DNA of 64,000 bases from Nibribacter koreensis (GCF_039541795.1 NZ_BAABGX010000002.1:620001-684000), one strand, 5' to 3'; counted from the stretch's first letter, positions 16,395 through 25,143 are shown. The notes: generated from the sequence alone by a model not told the origin. Numbers and translations: made by a program.

Positions 16395-17699
16395 CTACAC
16401 GCCGGCTCTAAATTTCTTTGCCTGCTTTTCCTTGGTCACGTTGTGCATTAGGCTGACCATGTTCTGCCAGGTTTTATCCCAGGAGATGCCGGCCAGGTAA
16501 TCATCTGTGCGGCGCATCCAGTCTTTGTCCTCTTTCTGGGTCAGGGCTTTCTCAATGGCGGCCTCAAACGTTTCTGCGCAAGGGGCAATGTGTACCAAGT
16601 TCAAGTCACCGTACGGACGCACCACGTCTCTGATGGGCGTAGACACCACCGGTCTACCGGCCGCCAGGTACTCAGGCGTCTTGGTAGGGCTGATGTATTT
16701 AGTGGACTCGTTCTGCGCGAACAACAGCATGGCCACATCCCAGCCACTCAGGTACGACGGCAGTTCCTGGTAAGACTTGCCCCCTAAGTAATGGATATTT
16801 TCGGCCTGCGGCAAGTGCGCCGGATCAATCTTCACTACTGGCCCGATGATCACAAACTGCCATTCTGGGCGCTTGGAAGATAGGTCTCTGAGCAACTCAA
16901 TGTCAAAGCGCTCATCTACCACCCCAAAAAAGCCCATTCTTGGATGCGGAATATTGGCTTGGTCTGCCGGCTCTGCGTGGTTTTGACGGGCCGTGGCAAA
17001 GTGCGCTTTGTCAATACTGCTTGGGAAGGCGTACACTTCTTTGGCACGGTCTTTCTTGGCCTCATACAAGCTCTGCCCGCCGGTAAAGACTACATCGGCT
17101 TTGGCCAGCATCTCGGTTTCCAGTTCTAGCAGTCTTGGCGGCGCAAACTTAAAGGCAGAAAGTTCATCCATGCAGTCAAACACCGTGAGGCTTGGCTTGA
17201 AATGACGCGTGATCTCCAGGGCCATAGGCGTGTAATACCAGAACACAGCCTGCTCCAAATTATTTTCCTTGAAGAACACGTTCAACAGTTCAATCTGCTT
17301 GGCATCAGACTCGTCTGGCGTCAGGCCATGCGGAAGGTGCGCTATGACCAAGGTTACTTTGCCGTCTTCGCGTTGGTGCGTCTCTAGTCTTGGCTCTGCG
17401 TTGTCTTCAAAATAGGGCTCCTCAAAGAAGTACAACTGGGTATGTTTGGCAAACCTTGACAACAAATGCTGAGGGCGTTGGTACACAAAATCCCAACGCA
17501 AGTGAGATAGACACACTATGGCCGGAACACCTTGTAAATAAGCCTCTAAGTTAAAGGAAGCGCTTTTTTTAGGAGTTACGGTAAGGGCGTTGGGCACCAC
17601 AACTGGTGAGTAGGCGGTGCTGGAGGTGCTTACTTCTGGCTCAGAAGAAACATAGCTATTCCCTACGCCTGGGACGTAATCAGAATCTAGATCTAACAT
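16395..17699 (-). CDS. glycosyltransferase (GT4/GT1-like, GT-B fold)
   Basis: A 434-residue cytosolic glycosyltransferase starting MLDLDSDYVPG. After an unconserved 60-residue head comes the N-terminal Rossmann half (IVCLSHLRWDFVYQRPQHLL) and a C-terminal donor-binding half (MGFFGVVDERFDIELL, FVIIGPV, YLGGKSYQELPSYL, PTKTPEYLAAGRPVVSTP). The last motif holds the Glu of retaining GT-B enzymes. The family adds sugars to surface polysaccharide or teichuronic-type chains; donor and acceptor are unknown. The frame is open nine codons further upstream. It heads the operon with glf and the GH1/RmlD fusion. Confidence 0.85.
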   Translation of the reverse strand: MLDLDSDYVPGVGNSYVSSEPEVSTSSTAYSPVVVPNALTVTPKKSASFNLEAYLQGVPAIVCLSHLRWDFVYQRPQHLLSRFAKHTQLYFFEEPYFEDNAEPRLETHQREDGKVTLVIAHLPHGLTPDESDAKQIELLNVFFKENNLEQAVFWYYTPMALEITRHFKPSLTVFDCMDELSAFKFAPPRLLELETEMLAKADVVFTGGQSLYEAKKDRAKEVYAFPSSIDKAHFATARQNHAEPADQANIPHPRMGFFGVVDERFDIELLRDLSSKRPEWQFVIIGPVVKIDPAHLPQAENIHYLGGKSYQELPSYLSGWDVAMLLFAQNESTKYISPTKTPEYLAAGRPVVSTPIRDVVRPYGDLNLVHIAPCAETFEAAIEKALTQKEDKDWMRRTDDYLAGISWDKTWQNMVSLMHNVTKEKQAKKFRAGV

Positions 17700-17915
17700 A
17701 TTATGTAGTGCGGCTAGGTATATCAAAACAAAGAGAAACGTTGCCGTTTCTCCAAAAACTATGTACTCTTACGCACAAACCACAAAAAGGCTACATCTTG
17801 GACTTCTAGATATATAACAACATCTAAGAATAACTATATTTCAGGCTTTTACAGTGTATTATTTAAGGGAGAATTTTAAAAATAGAGTATTTACCGCATC
17901 AGGGTTTACACAAAC

Positions 17916-18440
17916 TTACTTTAGTACCATCTGATACTCAGCCACATCCTGCCAACCCTTGCTTGTTTTAAGCCAATCTCTTTTAACACCAATCTGCGTG
18001 AAGCCCGCCTGCTCAAACATTCTCCTGCTGCCCAGGTTAGAAACCGTCACTGAACAATACAACTGATGCAGCTGTAAAACGCTTCGGCCATACGCTACCA
18101 GAAGGTCTAAGGCTTCTTTGCCAAACCCGTTCCCTCTGTGGTCTGCCACTAATGCAATACCCACGCCCGCGCGCTGGTGCAAGGGCTCAAAGTCAAATAA
18201 ATCTATGGTGCCAATTACCGTTTCTGTCTCTTTTAAACAGACCATGAAGCGCAGCTGCCGGGTAGCGTAGATATCTGACAAGGCATTGTCTAGATACTGC
18301 CGCAACATGTCCCTGGAAAACGGAGCCACCGACAAGCTCACCGGCCACAGACGCGTATCATTCTCAAACAGGTAGAGAAAGTCCAGGTCTGATGGTTCTG
18401 GAGCCCGCAAGAAAATACGGTCATTTTGGAGAAGCGGCAT
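17916..18440 (-). CDS. GNAT-family N-acetyltransferase (RimJ/SpeG-like)
   Basis: A 174-residue acetyltransferase. The acetyl-CoA pyrophosphate loop is DHRGNGFGKEAL (about 99-110), preceded by AGVGIALV and followed by a typical CSVTVSNLGSRRMFEQAGF segment. The family acetylates ribosomal protein N termini, polyamines or small amines; the substrate here cannot be told. It lies downstream of dapF with only a 38-bp palindrome between them and may be co-transcribed. Confidence 0.85.
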   Translation of the reverse strand: MPLLQNDRIFLRAPEPSDLDFLYLFENDTRLWPVSLSVAPFSRDMLRQYLDNALSDIYATRQLRFMVCLKETETVIGTIDLFDFEPLHQRAGVGIALVADHRGNGFGKEALDLLVAYGRSVLQLHQLYCSVTVSNLGSRRMFEQAGFTQIGVKRDWLKTSKGWQDVAEYQMVLK

Positions 18441-18452
18441 CTGGCAGAGTTC

Positions 18453-18490
18453 TGTTTTTGGGCTGTTTTCTGGATTTTAGGCGAAAAACG
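18453..18490. repeat. 38-bp interspersed palindrome, copy 6
   Basis: TGTTTTTGGGCTG / TAGGCGAAAAACG, partly decayed. It fills the 57-bp gap between dapF and the GNAT gene. Confidence 0.7.
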
Positions 18491-18497
18491 GAATGGG

Positions 18498-19271
18498 TTA
18501 AGCGAGTGAGATTTCGCCTTTGAACACCTGTTCTGCCGGGCCAATCAAAAAGACGTTTTTGAAGCCCTCGCCCTCCTGCTCAAAGCTCACCTGCAACTCA
18601 CCGCCCAATACCTTAATGTGCACCGGACTGGTAAAACCTTCTCTACTTGCCGCCAGGGCACAGGCCGTCACGCCCGTTCCGCAGGAGAAGGTCTCATCCT
18701 CCACGCCGCGCTCATAGGTGCGCACAAACAGCGTGTTGTCTGGCTTCTGCTCCACAAAGTTCACGTTGGTCCCCTCGGCCTTGAACCGGTCTGAATACCG
18801 GATGGCGCGGCCTTTCCCAAATACGTCCAGGTCGTGTAGATTTTCAACGGTTTTCACGCAGTGCGGCGAACCGGTGTTCAAGAAACAAGCGTCTTCTAAC
18901 TCCTCAATGCTATCTACGTCTTTCATCTGCAAGTGCACTAGGCCATGCTCTACGGTAGCGCGGTGCGGACCATCAGAGGCAATGAAATAAGCTTCTGTCT
19001 CAATCACGCCCATGAACTGCGCGAAGGCCACCAGACAACGACCACCGTTGCCGCACATGGACCCCAGCTTGCCGTCTGCGTTGTAGTAGACCATCTCAAA
19101 GTCATAGCCTTCCTGGGTCTGCAAGAGCATCAGTCCGTCGGCGCCCACGCCTTTGCGGCGGTCGCACAAAAAGGCCACCTGCTCCTGTGTCAAGGAGATG
19201 GAACCGTTCAAGTTGTCTATCACCACGAAGTCATTGCCGGTGCCCTGGTATTTATAGAAAGTGAGTTGCAT
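18498..19271 (-). CDS. dapF: diaminopimelate epimerase
   Basis: A 257-residue enzyme that converts LL- to meso-diaminopimelate for lysine and peptidoglycan synthesis. The two catalytic cysteines are Cys73 in SMCGNGGRC and Cys197 in FSCGTGVTAC, in pseudo-symmetric halves. YKYQGTGNDFVVID at the N terminus is the family signature. No other dap gene is near. Upstream lies a short low-complexity GTGCTAATTT-type stretch with no clear promoter match. Confidence 0.96.
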   Translation of the reverse strand: MQLTFYKYQGTGNDFVVIDNLNGSISLTQEQVAFLCDRRKGVGADGLMLLQTQEGYDFEMVYYNADGKLGSMCGNGGRCLVAFAQFMGVIETEAYFIASDGPHRATVEHGLVHLQMKDVDSIEELEDACFLNTGSPHCVKTVENLHDLDVFGKGRAIRYSDRFKAEGTNVNFVEQKPDNTLFVRTYERGVEDETFSCGTGVTACALAASREGFTSPVHIKVLGGELQVSFEQEGEGFKNVFLIGPAEQVFKGEISLA

Positions 19272-19373
19272 GGAAGTAATGTGCTAATTTTTTAATGTGC
19301 TGATGTGCTAATTGATTTGAAAATTTGGAGATGTGCAGATTTGAAGATGTTGCTCCGTTGTAATTCCTATATA

Positions 19374-19411
19374 CGTTTTTAGGCTACTTTCTGGAAAACA
19401 GACCAAAAACG
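19374..19411. repeat. 38-bp interspersed palindrome, copy 7
   Basis: CGTTTTTAGGCTAC / CAGACCAAAAACG; mid-arm mismatches. It lies between the divergent dapF and methyltransferase genes. Confidence 0.75.
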
Positions 19412-19418
19412 ATTGAAA

Positions 19419-19454
19419 CAACTCTTCACTCTAAACTTTTAACTCTTAACTAAT
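19419..19454. repeat. 36-bp dispersed repeat, copy 1
   Basis: CAACTCTTCACTCTAAACTT then TTAACTCTTAACTAAT is the reverse complement of 39524-39559 with two mismatches. It lies just upstream of the methyltransferase promoter. Confidence 0.6.
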
Positions 19455-19473
19455 CAATGATAACTGTTTCCCC

Positions 19474-19481
19474 TACCTTTG
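19474..19481 (+). promoter_or_regulatory. predicted -7 promoter element, methyltransferase gene
   Basis: TACCTTTG followed by GCA, an exact TAnnTTTG match. Predicted start near 19488 and a leader of about 19 nt. Confidence 0.6.
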
Positions 19482-19506
19482 CAGGCTACACCACAAAGAC
19501 AAAGAT

Positions 19507-20394
19507 ATGTATTCTTTCCTGACCACTAGCGCCTGGACCGATTACGAACTGATTGACTGCGGCAACTTTGAGAAGCTGGAGCGATTTGGCGACTACATCT
19601 TGGCCCGCCCAGAACCGCAGGCCGCCTGGGACAAGCACCTGCCCGAAAGCGAGTGGACGCGTCTGGCCCAGGCCACGTTCAAGCGCGAGAAAGGCAATCA
19701 GGAAAAAGGCCAGTGGTCTTTGAAGAAAGGCATGGCCGAGCAGTGGTTCATCAACTACCGCTACAATGACCTAAAGCTGAGGTTCCGGCTGGGGCTTTCT
19801 TCGTTTAAGCACGTGGGCTTGTTCCCGGAGCAGGACCCCAACTGGCAGTTCATCTTTGACCGCACCCGCGCCCTTCCCGGCAAACAGAAGGTCTTGAACA
19901 TGTTCGCTTACACCGGCGGTGCTTCTCTGGCGGCCAACGCAGGCGGCGCCGATGTCACCCACCTGGACTCTGTGAAGCAGGTCAACTTCTGGGCCCGCGA
20001 GAACATGGAAGCCAGCAATCTGGACAACATCCGGTGGATAGTAGAGGATGCCATGAAATACGCCCGCCGCGAAGTGAAGCGCGGCAATAAATACCAAGGC
20101 ATCATCTTGGACCCTCCCGCCTACGGCCGCGGCCCCGACGGCGAGAAATGGCTCTTGGAAGAACAGCTCAACGAACTCATCAAGCTCTGCTCCCAACTGC
20201 TGGACCCTGAGCACAACTTCTTCGTGATTAACCTCTACTCGCTAGGCTTCTCTGCCTTGATTCTGGACAACCTGATTAGAGCCTCCTTTGGGAAGACCGT
20301 GAAGAACGAAGAACTAGGTGAGTTGTATCTGCAGGATAAAGGCCAACGCAAACTGCCGCTGGGCACGTTCTTTAGGTTCAGTTCTGTGAAGTAG
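19507..20394 (+). CDS. class I SAM methyltransferase, RlmI-like
   Basis: A 295-residue methyltransferase resembling the catalytic half of the 23S rRNA m5C methyltransferase RlmI and the RlmKL C-terminal domain. SAM motif I is VLNMFAYTGGASLAAN (about 128-143), the acidic ribose-binding Asp lies in THLDSVKQ, and the catalytic motif IV is ILDPPAYGRG (about 199-208). RlmI's N-terminal PUA domain is absent. RNA is the likely substrate, but the exact site is not predictable. A consensus promoter sits just upstream. Confidence 0.85.
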   Translation: MYSFLTTSAWTDYELIDCGNFEKLERFGDYILARPEPQAAWDKHLPESEWTRLAQATFKREKGNQEKGQWSLKKGMAEQWFINYRYNDLKLRFRLGLSSFKHVGLFPEQDPNWQFIFDRTRALPGKQKVLNMFAYTGGASLAANAGGADVTHLDSVKQVNFWARENMEASNLDNIRWIVEDAMKYARREVKRGNKYQGIILDPPAYGRGPDGEKWLLEEQLNELIKLCSQLLDPEHNFFVINLYSLGFSALILDNLIRASFGKTVKNEELGELYLQDKGQRKLPLGTFFRFSSVK

Positions 20395-20475
20395 GATTTA
20401 TTGCTGGTTGTTGATTGCTTATTGTTGGTTGCTTATTGTTGATTCCCTACAGAAAGTTGTCAACCAGCACTATTC

Positions 20476-20639
20476 TCCCCTCGTTGTCATCCTGAAAGGA
20501 CCTTGTGGGCGAACTAAATAAGCAGAAGCTACACGTAATCATGCCTGCTTCTCTTGATGGAGAAATTCAATGGCTGGTTTCATAGACTCAGACATTACAG
20601 TTTGTCCACAAGGTTCTTTCAGGATGACAGTGGAGGGGA
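20476..20639. repeat. intergenic repeat element with ~41-bp inverted ends, copy B
   Basis: Left end 20476-20515 (TCCCCTCGTTGTCATCCTGA, on to CTTGTGGGCGAACT) and right end 20599-20639 (AGTTTGTCCACAAGG, on to GTGGAGGGGA) are inverted copies matching at most positions. The ~83-bp centre has no ORF of note. A second copy is at 6432-6592. This is probably a non-autonomous mobile or REP-like element. Confidence 0.65.
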
Positions 20640-20704
20640 ACTGTTTCTGGATGACAAGAGTGGGAAGCTGATTCAGAAAAACTATTTATGAAAGTTATGA
20701 AAGC

Positions 20705-20742
20705 CGTTTTTGGTCTGTTTATCAGAAAATAGACCAAAAACG
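20705..20742. repeat. 38-bp interspersed palindrome, copy 8
   Basis: CGTTTTTGGTCTG / TAGACCAAAAACG, in which GGTCT pairs with AGACC instead of GGCCT/AGGCC. Flanks GAAAGC/GCTTTC extend the palindrome to 50 bp (20699-20748). Confidence 0.85.
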
Positions 20743-20818
20743 GCTTTCTTTGTTAATCAAGAACGGGTATTGTAACGCCATCAGAAATACTTCTAACTAT
20801 ACGCTAGCTTAGAGGTTC

Positions 20819-20826
20819 TACTTTCG
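20819..20826 (+). promoter_or_regulatory. possible -7 promoter element, ppx gene
   Basis: TACTTTCG, one mismatch from TAnnTTTG; predicted start near 20833 would leave a leader of about 80 nt. Confidence 0.35.
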
Positions 20827-20911
20827 TACAAACCCAATTGGTGGCAAAACAGAGACAAGCTTGCTCAACCACCAATTCTTAATTGTTAATTTTTAATTCT
20901 TAATTAAATAG

Positions 20912-21841
20912 ATGCGTCGTTTAGCTCTCATAGACCTGGGTACCAACACCTTTCACCTGCTCATTGCCGAGATTGCAGACAGCGGTGAGCGGACATTTTT
21001 ATACAGAACCAAAGTACCGGTGAAGTTGGGCCAGGGCGGCATCAGCAAAGGGGAAATCACGTCAGACGCTAGAGAGCGTGGTTTGGCCACGCTTAAAGAC
21101 TTCAAGAAGATTATTGAAGAGCACAATGTCACCGAGATAAAAGCCACCGCCACCAGCGCCATACGGAATGCCAGCAACGGCATGGAGGTGGTGCAGGCCA
21201 TTAGAGAGCAGACGGGCATTGAGGTGCAGGTGATTTCTGGTGCCCGTGAGGCCGAACTCATCTTCAAAGGCGTGCAGGAAGCCTTGCAGATGGGCTCTAG
21301 CCCGGTGCTGGTCATGGACATTGGCGGCGGAAGCGTGGAGTTCATCATCGGCTCAGACAAAGGCATCCTCTGGAAGAAAAGCTTCGAGATTGGAGCCCAG
21401 CGCCTGCTGGACAAGTTCTTTCACCATGACCCTATGTCTGCCGGCGAGGTGAAAGCTGAACGCCATTACCTGCACGACCAATTACAGAAGCTTACCGCGG
21501 CCGTGCTGCAATGGCAACCAGACGTTTTGATTGGTTCCTCAGGCACGTTTGACACGCTCATAGACATGGACTTAGCCAAACGCGGCCTCCCCGCCCGTGA
21601 TGAAAATGCCTCTCCGGAGAGTGACCTGACCTTGGAGTCTTTTCAAGTACTGCACAAAGAATTACTTACCAAGAACCGCGCAGAACGCCTCGCCATCCCG
21701 GGCATGCTGGAAATGCGCGTGGATATGATTGTAGTAGCTACGGTTCTAATTGATTGGGTGCTTGAGAAGTACAACATGGAGCGCATCAGGGTTTCTTCTT
21801 ATGCGCTTAAAGAAGGTTTGCTGGCGGAAATGTTGAAGTAG
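20912..21841 (+). CDS. Ppx/GppA-family phosphatase (exopolyphosphatase-like)
   Basis: A 309-residue ASKHA-fold phosphatase. LIDLGTNTFHLLIAE (6-20) is the phosphate-1 loop, ATSAIRNASNG (about 79-89) the connecting motif, SGAREAELIFKGV the catalytic Glu region, and VMDIGGGSVEF the phosphate-2 loop. The single-domain length matches Ppx2-type proteins. Members remove terminal phosphates from polyphosphate or the 5' phosphate from pppGpp; which is used here is unknown. A small orphan gene follows 27 bp later. Confidence 0.9.
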   Translation: MRRLALIDLGTNTFHLLIAEIADSGERTFLYRTKVPVKLGQGGISKGEITSDARERGLATLKDFKKIIEEHNVTEIKATATSAIRNASNGMEVVQAIREQTGIEVQVISGAREAELIFKGVQEALQMGSSPVLVMDIGGGSVEFIIGSDKGILWKKSFEIGAQRLLDKFFHHDPMSAGEVKAERHYLHDQLQKLTAAVLQWQPDVLIGSSGTFDTLIDMDLAKRGLPARDENASPESDLTLESFQVLHKELLTKNRAERLAIPGMLEMRVDMIVVATVLIDWVLEKYNMERIRVSSYALKEGLLAEMLK

Positions 21842-21868
21842 TAGTTAAAAGACAGCTTCAGTTACAAC

Positions 21869-22351
21869 ATGGCCTTAATCCTTAGAAACACCAACCAAGT
21901 AGAATTTCATACAAATCTCACTGAAATAGTTGAGCCATTTAAAAAGGAATTTGCTTCACTTAATTGGCTTCTGACCAATCAGGATTACACACTTCTGGAT
22001 TATCCAGAAAAAAGCCTGGTGGACAAACTTGACCATGAATCCGATAGAATAGAATTTGCTGGGCCTGAACTTTTGGATATAATCGAAAACAGGTACATCC
22101 AATTTATTTGGGGCGTGTTTTGCGGCATCAGGGGCAAGATTCCCAACTTAGAGAAAAATGAATTGCCATATGCGGACTGTAATGCAGAAATCTGGACGGA
22201 ACCTGACCAATTCCTATTAGCAGAATCTGAAATAGAGATTATCTGTTTTGATGGCTCTTATACAATAGTGAAGTTTCTGGACAAAAAACTTGAAGAACGT
22301 TTCAAGGAAAAATTCACAGACGCGCAGTTATTAAAGAAAAGCGCAGGCTAG
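21869..22351 (+). CDS. hypothetical protein, 160 residues
   Basis: An acidic soluble protein with no signal peptide or membrane segment and no motif I can assign. The C-terminal half (NAEIWTEPDQFLLAESEIEI, then CFDGSYTIVKFLDKKLEERF) looks like a small alpha/beta fold. It follows the Ppx/GppA gene by 27 bp on the same strand, so co-transcription is likely. Its base composition is more AT-rich than its neighbours. Coding is supported by length, position and the absence of competing frames; function unknown. Confidence 0.65.
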   Translation: MALILRNTNQVEFHTNLTEIVEPFKKEFASLNWLLTNQDYTLLDYPEKSLVDKLDHESDRIEFAGPELLDIIENRYIQFIWGVFCGIRGKIPNLEKNELPYADCNAEIWTEPDQFLLAESEIEIICFDGSYTIVKFLDKKLEERFKEKFTDAQLLKKSAG

Positions 22352-22363
22352 CAGTGAAGATTG

Positions 22364-22401
22364 CGTTTTTGGCCTCTTTCCTAGAAAACAGGTCAAAAAC
22401 G
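22364..22401. repeat. 38-bp interspersed palindrome, copy 9
   Basis: CGTTTTTGGCCTC / CAGGTCAAAAACG, 12 bp past the stop of the orphan gene. Confidence 0.75.
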
Positions 22402-22409
22402 GATTACCT

Positions 22410-22450
22410 CAGTCCCTTCTCCCTCAGGGAGAAGGTTAGGATGAGGGGGT
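22410..22450. repeat. intergenic hairpin repeat (CTTCTCCCT type)
   Basis: TTCTCCCTCAGGGAGAAGG is a perfect short hairpin, followed by TTAGGATGAGGGGG. This wording recurs in intergenic repeats of many bacteria by general knowledge; one copy is seen here. Confidence 0.45.
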
Positions 22451-22649
22451 TCGCATTTCAGATTCTGTAGAGACCAGGCACTGCCTTGTCTCCTGCGCAT
22501 TGCTGATTTATTTGATGAAAATATTTGCTTTTGAAAACACCCCTCTACTGAGCTCCGCTCGGTGCCTCAAACTCTCGTTTGGGCAATCCTTAAGAGGAGA
22601 ATCCTTTTTAATAAAAGCAGTTTATAGCTAGCCTACATTGTCATCCCAC

Positions 22650-22681
22650 TACCCCCTTCAAAGGGGGACGGAATGCGAGCT
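22650..22681. repeat. CCCCCTTT-type repeat arm
   Basis: CTACCCCCTTCAAAGGGGGA followed by CGGAATGCGAGC is the inverted counterpart of 37578-37612 (GCATTCCGTCCCCCTTTGG, then AGGGGGTAG), with few differences. Confidence 0.55.
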
Positions 22682-22740
22682 AATTTCTGGAATAGTTTTT
22701 ATTCAACTCGAATAAACACCAACGAATAACGCTTTAAAAC

Positions 22741-22775
22741 AAGAACGGCCTCCCTTAGTAAAGGAGGCCGTTCTT
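22741..22775. terminator. bidirectional hairpin terminator
   Basis: AAGAACGGCCTCC and GGAGGCCGTTCTT form a 13-bp perfect stem. It lies 14 bases past the TPR gene stop on the minus strand and can also stop plus-strand reads. Confidence 0.75.
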
Positions 22776-22788
22776 GTTTATGATAAGC

Positions 22789-25143
22789 TTAGGTCAGTTT
22801 CTTGAATTTCTTCTGATAGGCTTTGTTCAGCTTTTTCAGGTCTTTGTTGCCGGCGGTGTAGGTTTCTGCCAGGGCTTTGTAGTTGGCCTTTGGATTGGCT
22901 TGGGCGTCACGGGTGGCCAGTTGCTCGCCTACCAGTTCCTGCAACTTGTTCAGGTTGTAACCAGAGTAGTCCAGCACGATTAAGCGCTTGAGCAGGTCAA
23001 TGGCGGCTACCGGTTCTGAATGGGCGGCGGCGTATTTGGTCACCTCGGCGATGAAGGTTTTGTTGGCGTGCTGAACTCCAAAGTTCACCAAAGACGCATG
23101 CACCAACCCGAAGCGCACCAAATCCGCATCCTGGTACTGCTGGCCTGCCTGTAGGTAGGTTTGCACGGCCTCGGCCATTTGTCCTTTACTCACCAAGGCA
23201 TCTACCTGAATCAACATCTCCTGATAGCGGGCAGGTGCGTCAATGCGGGTCAACTCTACGTCTGCGGTAGCACTAGAGATGGCACAGCCGCTGTTATCTC
23301 TGGCACTCGCAATGGCTTCCTCCAAAGCATTGACGGCCAGGTAAAACTTCTTCTCAGAGCTCAACTGCAAAGCAGTTCTGTAATGCTGGTCATAGGCGGT
23401 TTGGGCATTCTGGCATTCTTGTGAGAAAATGCGCTGGCTCAAGCCTCTGAACTTCACATCCAGGTCTTTGTCGTTTACCAGGCCGTATTTCACTTGCATA
23501 GCAGACACCTCTCCGGCCGCGGTGCGGGCTTGCGCCAACAAGTTACCCAAAGCCTGATTCTCAGCCACGGCAATTTTAGCTAAAAGCACCGGCTTGGCTG
23601 CTTGGCGGGTCAATGAAATTGCGTCTGCCTGCTCATTCAACTGGTAATCCAGGGCTTTGTCTTTGGCTTTCTCAAAGGCGGTAAGCGCGTTGCTGTACTG
23701 CTTGGCTTGCAGGGCTTTTCTGCCGTCGGCCATGAAGTTGGCGTAGTACTGTTGCTGTACCTCACGCATTAAGTTGCGGGCGTCTATGTCATCGCCAATG
23801 GCGGTTTTGTTCTGCTGCGCGAAAGCCTGGGCATCGCGGGCTATTTTCTCTGCTTGGCCTAGTTGCTTCTGAGCCAAAGCTTGTTGCCCTGCCTTTAGGT
23901 AGTTGTCATAGATACCGTTCTTGGCCTGGGCAATGCCCCTGTCCCACAGCTCTGGGTGGCAACGAAGGCTAGAGATGCTTCGGCAGAACTCACGGGCGTC
24001 TTCAAACTCTTGCAGGGCCTCGCGGTACTTGCCTTGGTTGTTCAGGCGTTCGCCTTCGCGCACGTAATCATTTTGGATGTCCAGGGCCAATTCCTGCGCA
24101 AACCGGTAGGTTTCTGGGTCTGGTTGCATGCCGTTTAAGATGTCGCGGGTGCGTTGGCCGGCTTCTTTCACGTACCCTTCCTTCAGGTCCAGTCTAGCCA
24201 GCTGCAAATGAGACGGCGCGAAGGCTGGGTTGGCCTGAATGGAGCGCATAAAGAAATCGCGGCCGGCGCGCAGGTTTCCGTTCATGGCCATTTCTAAACC
24301 ACGGCTGTAGAAAATCTCTGGCAGGCGGGCGTACATCTGGTCCAAGGCCAGGGCGCGTTCCTTGAACTGATAGGCTAGGTCCTTCATCTTCCGTCTCAGT
24401 TGAATAGGGTCGTGCTGGTTCAGGTCCAGTTCGCGGTCTAGGTTCTTGCGCTCTAGGCGGTCTAGATTGCTTTGTAAAGCAATGAGACGGTCTTTGTGCT
24501 GGGCCAGGTAGTCTAGGTCATTGGGGTTGATGGCCTGCAGTTCTCTGGACAATTGCGCCAGACGGCCGTCCATTTCATAATACTCCTTCACCAAGGCAAT
24601 GCGCTCACTTACCGCATTTCTGTTGCGGGAAGACAAATCCAGCACCCGGTCAATCACGCGTAGTTTATAGCCTTCAAAGGCAGAGGTATCTTGGATGGTA
24701 GTCTGCACCAAATCGGCAGAGCCTTCCTTGCTGATGTCTTTGGCAGACACAGTGAAGGTCTGCAACACTTTGTCCTCGCGGCCCAGCAACTGTACCTTGG
24801 CACTGATGACGCTTGGGTCTAGCGCCTCGGCCATGTCAAAGCCCCTATACAGCACCCGGTCCCGCACGCGCACGTTGCGTACCTGCACTGACAAAGTGAT
24901 TTGCCCGTTGCCTTTGGTGATGCGCTCCTGCTGTTCAAATTCTATGGGTAGCACAATGCGATTGCCGCGTCTAGACGGAATCTCCATCTCCTCGGCCATT
25001 CTATTGAGGATTTGGTTATCAAGGCTAGAGATTGAAAGAGTTTCCTGGCGCTTTTGGTCATAGATAACCTTAGACTGCGCCATTGCCTGACCGCTCACCA
25101 GGAGCAAGGCAGTGAAAACGAGGAAGTGTAGGCGTGCTTTCAT
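22789..25143 (-). CDS. secreted TPR-rich protein of unknown function
   Basis: A 784-residue protein with a signal peptide (LHFLVFTALLLVSGQAMA, cleavage before Gln23). Residues 30-170 form a beta-rich region; 185-260 is a charged helical or coiled-coil segment (LSRELQAINPNDLDYLAQHK ... LERKNLDRELDLNQ). From about 260 onward there are repeated helix pairs of TPR type (FYSRGLEMAMNGNLRAGRDF, ALQEFEDAREF, YSNALTAFEKAKDK, YLAVNALEEAIASARD). Probably periplasmic and a protein-protein scaffold. It is a single-gene unit bounded by hairpins. Function not recognised. Confidence 0.8.
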   Translation of the reverse strand: MKARLHFLVFTALLLVSGQAMAQSKVIYDQKRQETLSISSLDNQILNRMAEEMEIPSRRGNRIVLPIEFEQQERITKGNGQITLSVQVRNVRVRDRVLYRGFDMAEALDPSVISAKVQLLGREDKVLQTFTVSAKDISKEGSADLVQTTIQDTSAFEGYKLRVIDRVLDLSSRNRNAVSERIALVKEYYEMDGRLAQLSRELQAINPNDLDYLAQHKDRLIALQSNLDRLERKNLDRELDLNQHDPIQLRRKMKDLAYQFKERALALDQMYARLPEIFYSRGLEMAMNGNLRAGRDFFMRSIQANPAFAPSHLQLARLDLKEGYVKEAGQRTRDILNGMQPDPETYRFAQELALDIQNDYVREGERLNNQGKYREALQEFEDAREFCRSISSLRCHPELWDRGIAQAKNGIYDNYLKAGQQALAQKQLGQAEKIARDAQAFAQQNKTAIGDDIDARNLMREVQQQYYANFMADGRKALQAKQYSNALTAFEKAKDKALDYQLNEQADAISLTRQAAKPVLLAKIAVAENQALGNLLAQARTAAGEVSAMQVKYGLVNDKDLDVKFRGLSQRIFSQECQNAQTAYDQHYRTALQLSSEKKFYLAVNALEEAIASARDNSGCAISSATADVELTRIDAPARYQEMLIQVDALVSKGQMAEAVQTYLQAGQQYQDADLVRFGLVHASLVNFGVQHANKTFIAEVTKYAAAHSEPVAAIDLLKRLIVLDYSGYNLNKLQELVGEQLATRDAQANPKANYKALAETYTAGNKDLKKLNKAYQKKFKKLT

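Larger units (their letters stand above)
20395..20911. other. 517-bp non-coding gap
   Basis: No gene is seen. It holds a low-complexity TTGTTGATTGCTTATTG stretch (20400-20445), a repeat element with inverted ends (20476-20639), a 38-bp palindrome with 50-bp total pairing (20699-20748), and the ppx promoter region. Confidence 0.7.
22352..22788. other. 437-bp non-coding gap
   Basis: No gene is seen. It holds a 38-bp palindrome (22364-22401), a CTTCTCCCTCAGGGAGAAGG hairpin with AGGATGAGGGGG (about 22410-22450), a CCCCCTTCAAAGGGGG repeat arm (22650-22681) and a strong hairpin terminator (22741-22775). Confidence 0.7.
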
